Source: Euglena gracilis (lineage: Eukaryota; Euglenida; Euglenophyceae; Euglenales). Taken from it: a DNA stretch of 64,000 nucleotides. Positions 19,650-31,640 of the stretch are shown piece by piece. Both the position numbers and the translations under genes were made by a program. The notes beneath the pieces were generated by a model, which did not search any database, was not told where the DNA came from, and saw nothing but the letters and a program-made list of their open reading frames with translations. The stretch is from contig CP154956.1 in NCBI GenBank assembly GCA_039621445.1, positions 61,502,362 to 61,566,361 of the forward strand, in the 5' to 3' direction. Position 1 is the first letter of the stretch, and every line of letters starts with the position of its first letter.

Positions 19650-22600
19650 ATGCCCGAGGGACGAGCAACGTGTCCTCCGTGGCACACGGCCAACGGCGCA
19701 GGGGCGGCGGAGGGCCCCGCAAAGCGGCTGGCCCGCCTGGTGCAGGGCCACGCCGTCGTCCTGCTCGTGAAGGGCCGCCGGCCGCACGCGCAGTGCGCCT
19801 TCAGCCAGGCGGCGGTGCAGGTGTGCCGGCGCCGCCGGCGGGGCTTTCGCATCCGCAGCGGTCTTGCCCAAGAGCTTCCTTCAGAGTGGGGGAGTTGGTT
19901 TCACGAGAAAGGCGGGAATTGGACAAGACGGCAACACTTGGCAAGCCATTGCTTTTAACCAACCCACATGGGGCATGGCGGCCATGCGAACGGCGGTGGC
20001 TGGACCTCTGTAAATGCATTCCCTGAGACATTTACCCCAAGTACTCCTGCCACGAAGAGAGGCTCCATTCCCTACAACAGAGGACGATGCCAGAAAGAAA
20101 TGAGAAAACGATCGCCGCACTCCATCTCCGGTTGCTTTCCTGGGTCACAGTTCTAAGGTGCAAACCCCGATGTTTGGCCATTCTGGTGCAAAAGAAGTTT
20201 TTTTTTTGGCGGAAACCCTGCCCAATGTCATGCAGGAGTAGCGTGGGCCGCAGGGTCAACAACCCCACCCCCGGTTTTCTCAAGCCGGAGGGGACCCTAC
20301 CCCCCATGGGGGTCCAGCCAGCCAGCACCTTTTTTCCAGCCAAACACCTCCCAGCCGGGATGTGGAACCCCCCGGGTCAGCAGAAACAAAGTTCGGGCCA
20401 GCTAGGCTTCGCCGGACTGGCCCGAAAAAAGGGGCTAAAAATGACCAAAAAAATGCCTCTTTGGGTGGTTTTGGAATTTCTCCACCTAAATTTGGATGAA
20501 AAATTTTCAACCCAGCTGGATTTGGGCTTTTTTGGGGCATTTTTGGGGTAGTCGCCGGGTCCAGCCAGCACCCTCCGGGATCTTTAAGAAAACCCCTGCC
20601 AACCCCAAGCTTCCCCCGTCAGCCTGAGCCAGGCAAGAAGGGACTTCCTCACCCCTGCGCCTCTGCCAGCTCCTGGACTCCCTGGGCGTCGCATTCGAGG
20701 CGGTGGACGTCCTCGCTGACCCCACGCTTGGGGAGGCGGCCAAGGCAGCCTCCGGGTGGCCCAGTGTCCCACAGCTGTACGTCAATGGGGTCTGCCGGGC
20801 CCTTTGGCATTCCTGCCATTGGAACGTATGTTATGTCCAAGTTTGTTGGGTCATCATTCACCCAATTCCTCATGCATTGCCCCCAGGGCAGAACGGGGAG
20901 CACCATTTTTTGGACCCGAAAAAATATTTCCAGCGCCTTCGGCGCCGGGTGTTTTTTTGACCCATTTTGGGACCCATATCGGGGGTCCCCCCGAAAACCA
21001 CCCAAAGCCCTATTTTTTCACACCTTCCAAAAAATTGGACATTTTCTCAAAATGTTGATTTTGAGAGGTTTTTGAAGCAAAAAAAAATGTCATTGAAAGT
21101 CCAAAAAAGTTCAACGAGAAAAAATGTCAGTAAAATTTGATTGTGCCAAAATTTTGTCCACTTTTTTTGACCTTCGTTTTTTTCACCCCCCCCTAAAAAG
21201 TACCAATTTTTAGGACGGAAATTTTGAGATTTTTTGTGAAAAAAATGTGGTTTTCCATCAAAAAATCATGTGTTTTGGGTGCATTTTTCAAAAAAATCAA
21301 AATTTTTTCTGGCCAACATCCCCGTTTTCCCGAAATCGGTGAAAATGCTGTGATGGGTGGGGGGGGGGGTCGACCACCCCCCCCCCACCAGGCCTTCCCG
21401 TTCTGCCCTGATTGCCCCCGAGGGCTGTACGGGAATCCCCACAACCCTGTGGGTCCCCACCCCCTCCTGGTGGCTGAGGGGTCCGACCCCCGACCAGGCC
21501 TTCCCCTATTTCTGTGGGCGCCGATTTTTAGGTCAATTTTTTCCTCTTTGAATGAGTGGGTGGGGTCACCCCCCCCCCCACCTCCTGGCTGGGGGGGATC
21601 GACCCCCACCAGGCCCCTGTCCCCCTTGTCTTTGAAATGGCTGGTCCATGACACACACCCCATGTCTAAGGGGTTTGGGGGGGGTGTAAGCATTCCGGGG
21701 TGTTTTATGCTCTGTGCGACGACACCGTCCATACTCCTTCTCCACATGAACAGCTGTGGTGAAGGAACCAAAGCAATCAAATGCAGAGTGGTTCCCGTTA
21801 TTAAAGGAGGAGGGGCCGGCACGGCGGACTTCATCGGGGGCTGTGACGCCATGGCAGAGATGCACCAGTCAGGGAAGCTGCAAGAGCTGCTGGCAGGGCT
21901 CAGCGTGGGCCAAGCAGGTCCCCAGCCCCACTTTAGTGCCATATGCCACCCATTTGCCCCCCAAAAATATTTTCATAGGTTGGACATCCGCGACGTTATC
22001 AAAAGTTGAAAAGGGAATAGTTGAGGCTGGACCAAGGGCCAGTCAGGCAGGGTCGGCCAATCCACCATAGAGGTTGAAGAACAGTTGGTGTTTCTCGACG
22101 ATCTCGGTCAATGATTCTAAAAAACTAATTTGTAATATAACATATAATATTTGTAGAAGAAAATCTTTTTTTGCTGTGCCTTATTCATCGAAACCCAGCA
22201 AGGAAAAGTTGTCCATAATTATTGTGCCCCCCTTGTTGTTGAGCCCCTCGGATCTGGTTTGGTGGGCGCGGTTGGGGGGGGGGGGGGTCATGTAAGGGGG
22301 CAGGGCTGATGGTGTGTGGTGGGTGGGTGGGTGGGTGGGTGGGTGGGTGGGTGGGTGGGTGGGTGGGTGGGTGGGTGGGTGGGTGGTGGGTGGGTGGGTG
22401 GGTGGGTGGGTGGTGGGTGGGTGGGTGGGTGGGTGGGTGGGTGGGTGGGTGGGTGGGTGGGTGGGGGGGTGTGTGTGTGTGTGTGTGTGTGCGCGCGCAC
22501 GCGCGGGTGTGTGTGCGTGCGTGCGTGCAGGCAGGTGTGTTTTTGTGTGCAGTGTACACGCGTGTATGTTCAATTTATGTGTGTGTTTTGATGGAAACGT

Positions 22601-25600
22601 CACGTGACTGCCCTCCCCCCCACGCGTAGTAGAACGCGTAGAACCGGTAGTGGAACGGGTCTTCGGCCCAGCAGGTCACACTACTTGGACCCCCCATTTT
22701 CCCTTGGAAAATCGGCCCGACACGGGTAATTTTTGTGTGGGCAGGCTAAGATTCGGGATATGGTCAGGATTTAGTCTTCGGGTCAAAACAGGTTAGGGTC
22801 AAGGTTAGGAATTAGTGTCATTTATAGTGTGTGTGTGGGTCGGTGGGTGTGGGTGTGGGTGTGGGTGTGGGTGTGGGTGTGGGTGTGGGTGGGTGCTGTA
22901 TGTATGAATTAGTGCATATGCATGCAGTTTGTTTCGGTGGGGCTGTTAACTCCGGCCTCTTCCCTCGCCTTTCTTTATTATGGCCACCCGCAGACCCGTC
23001 TGTGGCGGCGAACACACCGGCTCCGCGTTCTGCAGGCCCCTCCTCGTTCCGGCTGCCGGTGCTGCCACCGCCTGGGCCCCCGCCCCCGCCCCCGCCCCCG
23101 CCCCCGCCCGCCGGGCCGGCCGTGGGGCCGCCGATGGGCCCCTGGGACCTGGAGCTGCGCTTCGGGAAGCACAAGGGCCAGCGGCTGTCGCAGGTGCCGG
23201 TGGCCTACCTCCGGTGGATGAAGCAGCAGAAGCTGCATACGAACTACCCCTCGCTGGAGCCCGGTATCCCCCGCCCATCCGCAACTGACTTGCATCGTCC
23301 ACAAGGCTGGAGGGATTTCAAATGTCTATTTTTTGAGACAGTGCAAAGAACCCTAGTGTACAGGTTGACAACAAGTACAGGTTGATGACCCCATTCGTCA
23401 TCAATCATTCAAATATTTTGCAGAAATCAAGGGAAAGTCAAGCAAACAAAAAAAAATATGGACGTTGGATGTGATAATGACTCCGAATTACTCTGCATCT
23501 CAGAGTCAGCTTGACAACTCCAATCAACACAAAAGTGTCAAACTCAATGAAACAATTCTGCCATCTTTATGTTCACTCCCCGGGTTCCACCAGTACAATG
23601 AGGGTCTGGTCCTCCAAGTGTGACGCATTTTGGGGTATTTCAGAGTCCCCCGATCCACCGTGGTGGTTATCCAAATGCTGAGTGAATAATTATGGAATAT
23701 TATGGACTTGTTAGGGTTTGAAGAGAAGGCCTAAAATTTCGGCTCAACGTCAGGCTTCAAAATTAGGCCAAAATCTCAAGAATTGGCCACCTTTAATCCC
23801 TATGTCTTGAACCTAACCCAAAGCCCTTTTAAGCAGGGTACCGGAACCCGCATCCACGCAGCAGAAACGTCCAAAATTCTCTTTGCTGAATGTATACATC
23901 ACCGCTTCTAATTCCATTTCGAATTGTGTTTCTAAATAATATTGAAGATCAGGCTTCAATATGTTTAAGGGTGTGCAGCACCCCGGGACCCGGGGGGGGG
24001 GGGGGCGGGGGGGCTCGACTGGTTCAAGTGGAAATCCCATTGGATCCACCGGGGGGGGGGGGGGCTAACAGGGCCAGCCAGTGGAATTTTTCCATTGATC
24101 GGCACAAAGCGCTGAAAATATTTTTTCATTTGGGCCAATTTTTAAATCAAAACTTATCTAATTAAACAAGACAAACAGTTTAATCATCACCTGCAGATTG
24201 TGTTTTTTAATATTTTTATTTTTTTAGAAACCCTATTTGCAAAGTTGCACAATTGGTGAAAAAAATATTGGTTTTGTGCATTAAAAGCACTAAATTCAGT
24301 TCCTTCGGACTGACAAGGGACAAAGGCCGAAATGGGAAGATGTGTCCCACTTGTACCATGGGGGTTCTAAAACATCCCCTGCAACTCAATGCCGTTGAGC
24401 CCCAGAGAGGGGCCCACGAGTATGAGGCTTCCAAGCCTCTTTGCAAAGCCAAAGAAAGTGATAATGATTGTTCACACTATTTTTTGCCAAGTTTGCCAGC
24501 ACTCTGGCTGTTTTGTGTCTTTAGGGTGGTAAATCGTCCGGCGTTTGGTTTTCCATTTGGTTAGGCTGTATGCATTTGTGTTTTTGTCACCCCAAACAAT
24601 GGAAATGCTGGCATAAGGAACTGGTATCAGGAATTTCGAATTTTAATATATTTTGAAGTCAAAGGGGGGCAAGAACCACTGCATATTGAAAAAACTATAC
24701 GCAGCACATCTTAAACTGGGGCCGACCTATTCCAGCCTGCCGTTGTCATTTTTGTAGCTTTGGCTCGCTGAAGTTTTTTTGAGGTCCATATCAAGAATCC
24801 ATCGACATAAGCGCCTGTTTACGGCGTCGTTTAATGACCAGGGGGAAATATCAGAAGTCTGGGCCAAATCGCAAAGAGAATTTATGCAAAATCCAGTTTG
24901 AGCGGAGCGAAAAAGACGGTTTGAATAACCTCGCGCCGCCCTTTTTGGGTAGAGGTTGTTGTTTACAGGTTCTTGACATCACAGGAAAAAGTGCCCAACT
25001 GCAGGGGTAAAAGGCAGATGGTGGCTCCATTAACCCCAACAACGATGGATAGGGCGTCCAAAAGTTGTGGAATGACGTCCTCTTTACTTTCCCTCAACTT
25101 CACAGCATTTTCGGGATATTTTGACTTTTTCGATTTTTTGACCCCTGCCCGGCAGCCCTTGAACCCCTGCAGGGGTCCCCGAATACCCAAAAAATGGCAC
25201 AAAATCGCACAACCAGACCCCGGGAACCCCAAAAAACGGTCAAAAACCCCCCTAAACCTAATGATTGACCCCCTGGTTTGGGTCCCAGTTCCTCGTCTAA
25301 CCCGAAATACGGCGAATTTACGGTTTCGGGCCCTGAACGGGCCCGAAATGGCCAAAACTGGCAAAACTGGCCCAAAACCCCAAAACGGCCGTATCTCGGG
25401 CTAGGCGAGGAGTTGGCCCAAAGCGCGCATACCGATCGATCGGGCGTCCCAAAGTTGTGGAATGACGTCCTCATTACTTTTCCTCAACTCCACGGCGTTT
25501 TCGAGATGCTTAGAATTCTTCGATTTTTTGACCCCAAAATGTTGGAGTTACCCAAAATCAAATACACGGACCACTGCACATTTCTTGAGTGATAGTGCAT

Positions 25601-28600
25601 CCCGTGAAAACGTGCAATTTGAGCAACTCCCACAAACTCAGCAACATGTTTTTGATACCATTTTTGCCAGATTTTCAGTTATTTACATAATATATTATCG
25701 CTCAGTCCCCCAAAGAGTAAATTAAATTTATTTGGCAAGTTAAAATCAAGGTGCAAGGTGCAGAGGAAGGAAATATTTGCGAAGTGGATGGGGGGACCAT
25801 ATGATGTGTGACGATCGAGTCCAGGGCGGTCCATAAGGGACGGGTTTTTTTTTTTAGTTAAGGACCGCCCCTTAAGGACCGCCCCCCCCCCAATACACAG
25901 AAACCCGAAAAATTGGACCCGAAAAAATTTTCCGGCGCCTTCGGCGCCAGGGGTGTTTTTTTTTCTTGACCCATTTTGGGACCCATATGGGAGGTCCCCC
26001 CAAAAACTCCTCAAACCCCCATTTTTTCACACCTTCCAAAAATTCAACATTATCCCAAAAATTTAGTTTTGAGAGTTTTTCAAGCAAAAAGCCATTGAAA
26101 ATCCAAAAAAATTTCCAAGAGAAAAAATATCAGTAAAATTTCGACTGTGCCAAAATTTGGTCCACTTTTTTTGACCTTCGTTATTTTCCACCCCCCCCCC
26201 TAAAAACTACCAATTTAACCCTGAAATCTTTGAGATTTTTTTGTAAAAAAAAATGTGGTTTTCCATCAAAAAAAATATGTACCGGGGAGAAAAAATTGGA
26301 GGCCGAAAAAATTGATTGGGAAAAAATTGGCGTACAGAAATCCTGCCAATTTTTTCCCATTTGCCCCCAATTTTTTGGTTGCCATGGAAGAATTCTTGCC
26401 ATAACTGGACGTTTTCACATAAAAATCCTGCCAATTTTTTCCGGGCCGTTTTCAGGTTTGGCACCAATTTTTTCAGCTTCCAATTTTGTCAGTTCCAATT
26501 TTATCTAGCCCTAATTTTTTCCCCCCAGGTATTTTGGGGTCATTTTTCAAAATTTTCCAAATTTTTCAGCCCAAATCCCCCGTTTTCCCGAAATTGGTGA
26601 AAATGCTGCCGAAAATGTTGCCCAAAACCCCCCCAAACCCCATTTTTCTCACACCTTCCAAAATTTCAACATTTCTCAAAATTTTGATTTTGAGACATTT
26701 TGGAAGCAAAAAAAACACTGAAAATCCAAAAAATTTCCAAGGGAAAAAATGTCAGTAAAATTTGAATGTTCTAAGTTTGGTCCCTTTTTTTTGACCTGCA
26801 TTTTTTTTCACTGCCCTCCTAAAGACTAACAATTTTCGACCCTAAAGAAAAAACCTTGCATTTTGGGTTCATTTTTCAAAATAATTTTCAAAAGTTTCCC
26901 TGGCCAAAATCCCCTTTTCCTTATTTTTGGTTGAAGTGTATGGGGACAGGGATTTTTTTTGCCTAAGGACCGCCCTGATCGAATCTGCCTCCTTCAGGGC
27001 TCAGGACGCTGCTGGCTGAGGAGTGGGAGGCCCTGTCCGACGTATGCCATGTCTCGGATCCTCAGGCTCATGGAGTGGGAACCCCTGGAAAGGGGGGGTT
27101 ACCCCCTTCTTTTCGGCACGAGCGCCGAAAAGAATGTTGGAACCGTAAATTGACCCCAAAAAGTCTCCCCCCCCCCCCGCGGGTCCCAATAACATACCTC
27201 TGATGAGGGTTTGGGTGCCCCCAAAGCCTGCGCATCGACTCCAGCTGTCAGGCAATGTTAGCGCAGTACAGGGAAACCCATGCAGAAGGGGCCTGGGGGA
27301 GGGGGGGGGGGGTGCAGGGGCTTTGGCTCTAGCCACACCTGACTGTGGCAGCAACCAAACAAAAAAATAGTCTCGCTGTTTTTTTTTTCTTCCGGAACGT
27401 GTTTGCACTGCAGTCGCACTCCAAACCATCTGGGTTGGTCATTTGAGGGTTGGGCTTTGAATTGTGTCGAATGAATGTTTTGCACGTGTCTTCACCCCCC
27501 CCCCGATCATCCCGAGGGTGGGTTCCCCGTCACTGTTGCCGTCCCCGGCCACCCCCCCATCGGTTCCACAGGAAGCCCCTCCCTCCCCTCCAAAGCCAGC
27601 GGTCACAGACTCGCAAGGTCCCGCAGCGCAGCCCAACCCTTCCCCCGCCGCCGGCCAACCTACGTCACTGGTGGTGCCCTTCGGGAGGTTCAAGGGCCGC
27701 CCGCTGGATGAGGTGCCCGAATGGTACCTGGCGTGGCTGGAGGTGTGTCTCTCCCCTACCCTACGCGTCTCTTCCCGGCTATGTTATGTTATTTTTTTAG
27801 ACGACGCCGAGCCCAGGGGGGGATGCACAGACCCCCCCAATAATTAATAATGTACTTTTGTAACACATTATTTGGGCACAGGACGTGCCCAAATATGCCG
27901 GAGGGCACCCCAGGAATGGGAGGGTCCAGCCAGCCAGGAGTCTTTTTCCACCGACTAGTTCCAATTTTTTTCGCAGCCGCCTTAAGTGTGGCTGGACAGT
28001 AAAAAATGTTTCGTCTTCTTGCGGTGTGCCAAAAATGTGCCAAAAATGGGTAAAATGGGTTGCATTTTTTGTGTTGAAAAATCTGCATGGTTTGCCGTTT
28101 TTGGGGTCTTTTGCAGCTTTGGTTTTTTGGGGATGCCCTGTTCGACCCCGGGCCATGCAAGTTTTACCGACCCCCGGGGGTGTCACCAGTCTTCCCAAGC
28201 CAGTCAGTCACTTTTTTGGGGGAAAATTAGTCAGTCACTAACCCCCCCTGAGGTTAGTCTACTACACTGAAATCCAAATGAGAATTTACCGCAAGTGTGA
28301 AAAAGGCCAAACAAATCCTCCGGCACCGGATCATTTTGGTGGTTTTTTGACAAACCCCCCAGGGGAGGGGGTCCGGGCCAAAAACCAGTCAGTCAACCAA
28401 AAAAAACCAGTCACCCACCCCGGGGGGGGGGGTCGGCCAGTGACCAAGTGATTGTATGCCCCAGGTTCAACCCAGATCCTGCTCTGGGAACTCGGGAAGG
28501 TCAGCCAGAATCCTTTTCCAACCAGCCAATATATATCCGGCCTCTGAGCTGGACCCCCCCTCAAGGTCATTAAGCGACAGCCTATTTGGGCTTTACAGTC

Positions 28601-30748
28601 TGGACAAAAATGACGGGAAACCACCCCATTTTTCCTCTCGTTTTTTTCCCCGTCATTTTCCCCCATACCCTTCCTACGCCCTTTACGTTCAAGGAAGTCA
28701 AATTCCATACAAAAGTCGGGGATGTGACGTATGGTTAATTTTGGGGTCTGTTTTGTAATTTAGAATCACAAAAAGATACCCAGAAGACAATTTTGACAAT
28801 TTTTTTGCAATTTTCAGTTGCTTTTTTTAACCGAAAAATTTTCATCACAAATGAGGAAAATCAGTGCCATTTTCCGTGAAAGCTGAATTTTCCCACCATT
28901 AATTTTTTCCAAAATCGAAATTTTCCCATCATTTTCCCGTCATTTTTTCTCATCATTTTTGTTTCCTGTCATTTTTGTCCAGGCTGTAGAGGGGGGGGGA
29001 GGATGGGGGGAGGGCAGAACGGGAATCAGCCAAACAGCCAGGGTGGGGAGGGTCGACCACCCCCCCCCACCCCTGCATGGTGGGTGGGGGGGGGGTCGAC
29101 CACCCCCCACCACGTCTTCCCGTTTTTCTGGTGGCACCAGTTTTTGACCCCAAAATTTTTTCCCGGCGCTTTCGGCGCCGGGTGTATCTTGGACCCAATA
29201 TGTGACCCATGCAGGAGGTCCCCCCAAAACCCCCAACCCCCCGGTTTTTTTTTTTTTCACACCTTCCAGAATTTCAACATTTTCTCAAAATTTTGATTTT
29301 GAGAGGCTTTAGAAGCAAAAAAAAAAAATGCCATTGAAAATCCAAAAAATTCAAAGAGAAAAAATCTCAGTATAATTTGATTATGCCAACAATTTTGGTC
29401 CATTTTTTGACCTTCGTTTTTTTCAACCCCCTCCTAAAAATTACCAATTTTTAAACCTGAATTGTGGTTTTCCATCAGCAAATCATGCAGTTTGGGGTCA
29501 TTTTTCAAAAAAAAATCCCCGGCTAAAATCCCCATTTTCCCGAAGTCGGTGAAAATGCTGTGGTGGGTGAGGGGGTCGACCCACCGCCCCCCACCTCCCG
29601 GGTGGGGCCGGGTGGGGGGTCGACCACCCCTCCATCAGGCCTTCCCGTTCTGCACTGGGGGGGGGGGGTGTATGATGTTATTCAGGTGGAATTTTCAATC
29701 TTTGGAAGGGCAGACATGTAAATCAATTATCAATAAAAACGGGGGCACATTATTTTGGAAATATTTTCAAAATATTAACACCCAAAAATGCACATTTTGA
29801 TTTCTGAGTTTCTTCCATTTTTGATATTGTTACTGATTCAATATTGTCACAACTGGCTATTTTCAAATAAGGAAATGAATAAGTTGTCACTTCATTTGTG
29901 GGCGGGGGGGGGGGGCGGGGAGTACATTATTTGGGCTGCCAAAGTCCCAGGCCGGGGGTTTTGTTTGGGGGGGGGGGGTGGCAGCCATAAATTAATTGGC
30001 CTTCTAGGGATTCCAGTAAGTGACATTGGGGGGTGTCGACCCCCATTTGCCCAAAACAAGAGGCCCGAAGCCAAATCCCCCTGGTTATTCTCTCAACACC
30101 CAAGAGATGATTTTGCCAAATGTTTCGTACAGGTACCGAGTTGGGTTTGGGGTTATTTGTCAGGGACAGGTTTAGGTTTAAGATTTAGGCCATTTGGCTG
30201 AAGTTAAACCTAAATTGGGCATACTGCATGCCTAAATAAAGTCGATGAACCAGCCAAATTTCCTAATTTCGGCCTAACTCTAACCCAGTTATTTTGGCCG
30301 ACCGCCCAGGCTAGATACCCCACTTTGGTTTTTTTGCCCAGGAGCGCTTGCCCAGGTTGAGCCTCCGTAAGCCACAAACTGCTGTTTAGTGTATGTGGAG
30401 GGTTTCCAACTGTCGTCCAGAAAGGGAATATGATCTCATTTCTCATGTATGTGTCTTGCATGCTGTATGGGAGGGTGGCGATCGGTTAAAGGCTGGGTTG
30501 TGAACTCCTAACTCTGTCCCTGTTGTTCTTTATTTGGGAGGTGATTTTTGGGACAGGTGTGGCAGTTGTTGTCGCACCGCCGTTACAATTGTTGGCACAT
30601 CGTGATCCGGCACACATCCAATGTGCGGACCATAGCTGGCGTTTCGCTTCCCCTTGGTTTCATTTTGCATTGGCTGCTTCAGACCGTAGACGAGATGCCA
30701 GATGAAGTGAGGGAAGCTCTGGTGAAGCGCAAAGCCACGAACACATAG
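19650..30748 (+). CDS. Glutaredoxin fused to two DUF3820-type domains
   Basis: Exons: 19650-19820, 20670-20789, 21787-21917 (start uncertain), 22994-23263, 26998-27041, 27572-27742 and 30557-30748 (TAG); about 365 residues. Exons 1-3 form a monothiol-glutaredoxin fold: VVLLVKG, an active site CAFS in place of CGFS, WPSVPQLYVNG and FIGGCDAMAEM. Exon 4 has a proline-rich linker and then FGKHKGQRLSQVPVAYLRWM. Exon 6 has FGRFKGRPLDEVPEWYLAWL. Both are typical DUF3820 signatures. Exon 7 adds a C-terminus with a hydrophobic stretch (AGVSLPLGFILHWLL). Phases match at all joins except exon 2 to exon 3, where the YVNG donor is phase 0 but no phase 0 acceptor was found; a donor at 20777 fits phase but removes YVNG. 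The start ATG 19650 is the first in the open frame. CGFS glutaredoxins bind [2Fe-2S] clusters; whether CAFS does is unknown. Confidence 0.75.
20290..20375. repeat. Family A dispersed repeat copy
   Basis: GGGGGTCCAGCCAGCCAGCA, then CCTTTTTTCCAGCC and CTCCCAGCCGGG. It lies in intron 1 of the glutaredoxin-DUF3820 gene. A partial second copy lies at 20555-20605. Confidence 0.6.
20905..21620. repeat. Family C long dispersed repeat, copy 1
   Basis: About 700 bp in intron 2 of the glutaredoxin-DUF3820 gene. Landmarks: TTGGACCCGAAAAAAT, a GCGCCTTCGGCGC palindrome, TGACCCATTTTGGGACCCAT, CACACCTTCCAAAAAATT, TTTTGATTTTGAGAGG... ATGTCAGTAAAATTTGA, TTTGACCTTCGTTTTTTTCA, GTGGTTTTCCATCAAAAAAT, then a poly-G/C tract with GGTCGACCACC. 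The same order recurs at 25895 and 29120. Non-coding. Confidence 0.8.
22316..22510. repeat. GGGT microsatellite running into TG/CG repeats
   Basis: About 150 bp of GGGT with a few GGT slips, then GTGTGT and GCGCGC. It lies in intron 3 of the glutaredoxin-DUF3820 gene. Glycine/tryptophan-rich frames through it are shadows. Confidence 0.9.
22822..22895. repeat. GGGTGT microsatellite
   Basis: About a dozen GGGTGT units, about 100 bp before exon 4 of the glutaredoxin-DUF3820 gene. Confidence 0.9.
23264..25040. other. Intron 4 of the glutaredoxin-DUF3820 gene, first part; nothing coding seen
   Basis: Largely AT-rich. Poly-G runs occur near 23992 and 24051. No exon with matching phase was found between 23263 and 26998, so this is read as one 3.7 kb intron. 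Confidence 0.4.
25040..25620. repeat. Family D: two direct copies around a CGGCCGTATCTCGGGCTAGG motif
   Basis: CCAAAAGTTGTGGAATGACG at 25060 and its near-identical partner at 25447 are followed by the same TCCTCTTTACTTT-like, CCTCAACTCCACGGC and TTCGATTTTTTGACCCC stretches. Before the second copy lies CGGCCGTATCTCGGGCTAGG (25387), which also occurs at 32641 and inverted near 32518. Confidence 0.75.
25823..25884. repeat. Short family B relic (facing ends)
   Basis: AGGGCGGTCCATAAGGGACG, a T tract, and TAAGGACCGCCCCTTAAGGA. Only the two ends are left. A family C repeat follows immediately. Confidence 0.75.
25895..26935. repeat. Family C long dispersed repeat, copy 2 (with a partial third copy fused behind)
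   Basis: Starts TTGGACCCGAAAAAATTTTC with the GGCGCCTTCGGCGCC palindrome and follows the same order as 20905. From about 26570 the CCCGTTTTCCCGAAATTGG... CACACCTTCCAAAATTTCAA section repeats again, so two units lie head to tail. An extra T-rich segment with repeated AATTTTTTCC blocks (26290-26540) separates them. A family B end (CTAAGGACCGCCCT, 26963-26976) follows, about 20 bp before the exon 5 acceptor. Confidence 0.75.
27890..28020. repeat. Family A dispersed repeat copy
   Basis: GGGTCCAGCCAGCCAGGAG, then TCTTTTTCCA, a GACTAGTTCCAATTTTTTTC segment, GCAGCCGCCTTAAGTGTGGC and TGGACAGTAAAAAATG. The full order matches 17715-17860. It lies in the last intron of the glutaredoxin-DUF3820 gene. 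Confidence 0.7.
29120..29650. repeat. Family C long dispersed repeat, copy 3
   Basis: Landmarks in the same order: TTTTTGACCCCAAAATTTTT, CGGCGCTTTCGGCGCCG, CACACCTTCCAGAATTTCAA, TTTTGATTTTGAGAGG, CTCAGTATAATTTGATTATG, TTGACCTTCGTTTTTTTCAA, GTGGTTTTCCATCAGCAAAT, then GGTCGACC within G/C tracts. Slightly shorter than copy 1. Confidence 0.8.
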
Positions 30749-31497
30749 CCGCTTCCGCTGAGTTTCTGTCCACCGAGCTTCGACATGGCTGCTATTTGGT
30801 TGGTTGACTGTCCCCTGGCAGTCAATCTGGAATGAGACATGAGGCTGAACCTGTGACAGGCAGGCAGGGCTGGCAGATATGTTGCAACCTTGTGTGCTAG
30901 GGTGGCAACAAGTTTCCAGCTCTCGATCGGGGAATGTTTGAATTGCTTTGTGTTCAAAAGGAAAGAAGAAAGAAAGAAATTAAATGGCAGAAAGAAAGGG
31001 ACAAAATGAAGCAAAAAATGTATATATGTTTTGGGAGAGCTTTTGAGGAGCAAATCGACAGAATGCCTCAGGGTCCTTGAAATGTCTTTGTTCATGCAGG
31101 ACAGTGGGTATCTGAAAGACCATGAATTGTACGCCAATTTTCTCAAAGCATTCTTAATTTTCCAATCTGTACGCCAATCATTTTTGCCCCTGGAAGAAAT
31201 TGAGCACCGCTCTTATTGAAGCACTGCGCCTGAGACAGACCGTAGGACAATCGGGGGAGTCCCGATTTTGGCATCTGGCTTTCAGCGCCGGCCCATCTGG
31301 CCAATCTGGCAGGGATTTTGCCAAGCCGAAATGCCGGGGGGGGTGAGGGGCAATCTGGTGGGTGAGGAGACACATGATCTTTTTCGGAGTGACCAACTGG
31401 TTTTTGGCTCTGTGCCGCCGACCCCTCCCCTGTCAGCATTGGGGGCTTGAATACCCCCCCAAGCAGGGGTTTTCTTCTCGGAGGGTATTTTATCCCC

Positions 31498-31640
31498 CCA
31501 GAGGGGAGTCCAGCCAGTCAGCAGCTCAAATCCAGCCAGCAGCCCAAATTCGGGCTGGGAGCCCCCCCCCCCCGGGGGGTCGAGTGAAATAAAGTTGGGT
31601 CCAGCCCGGCCGGAGGCCGGGCCAGCCGGCCCCAGGCTGG
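31498..31640. repeat. Family A dispersed repeat copy
   Basis: GAGTCCAGCCAGTCAGCAGC, TCAAATCCAGCCAGCAGCCC, then poly-C/G and GGTCCAGCCCGGCCGG. It is followed by CAGCC-type palindromes. Confidence 0.6.

Noticed and set aside
22181-22603. Threonine/histidine/proline-rich or glycine/tryptophan-rich frames
   Set aside because: Shadows of the GGGT microsatellite.
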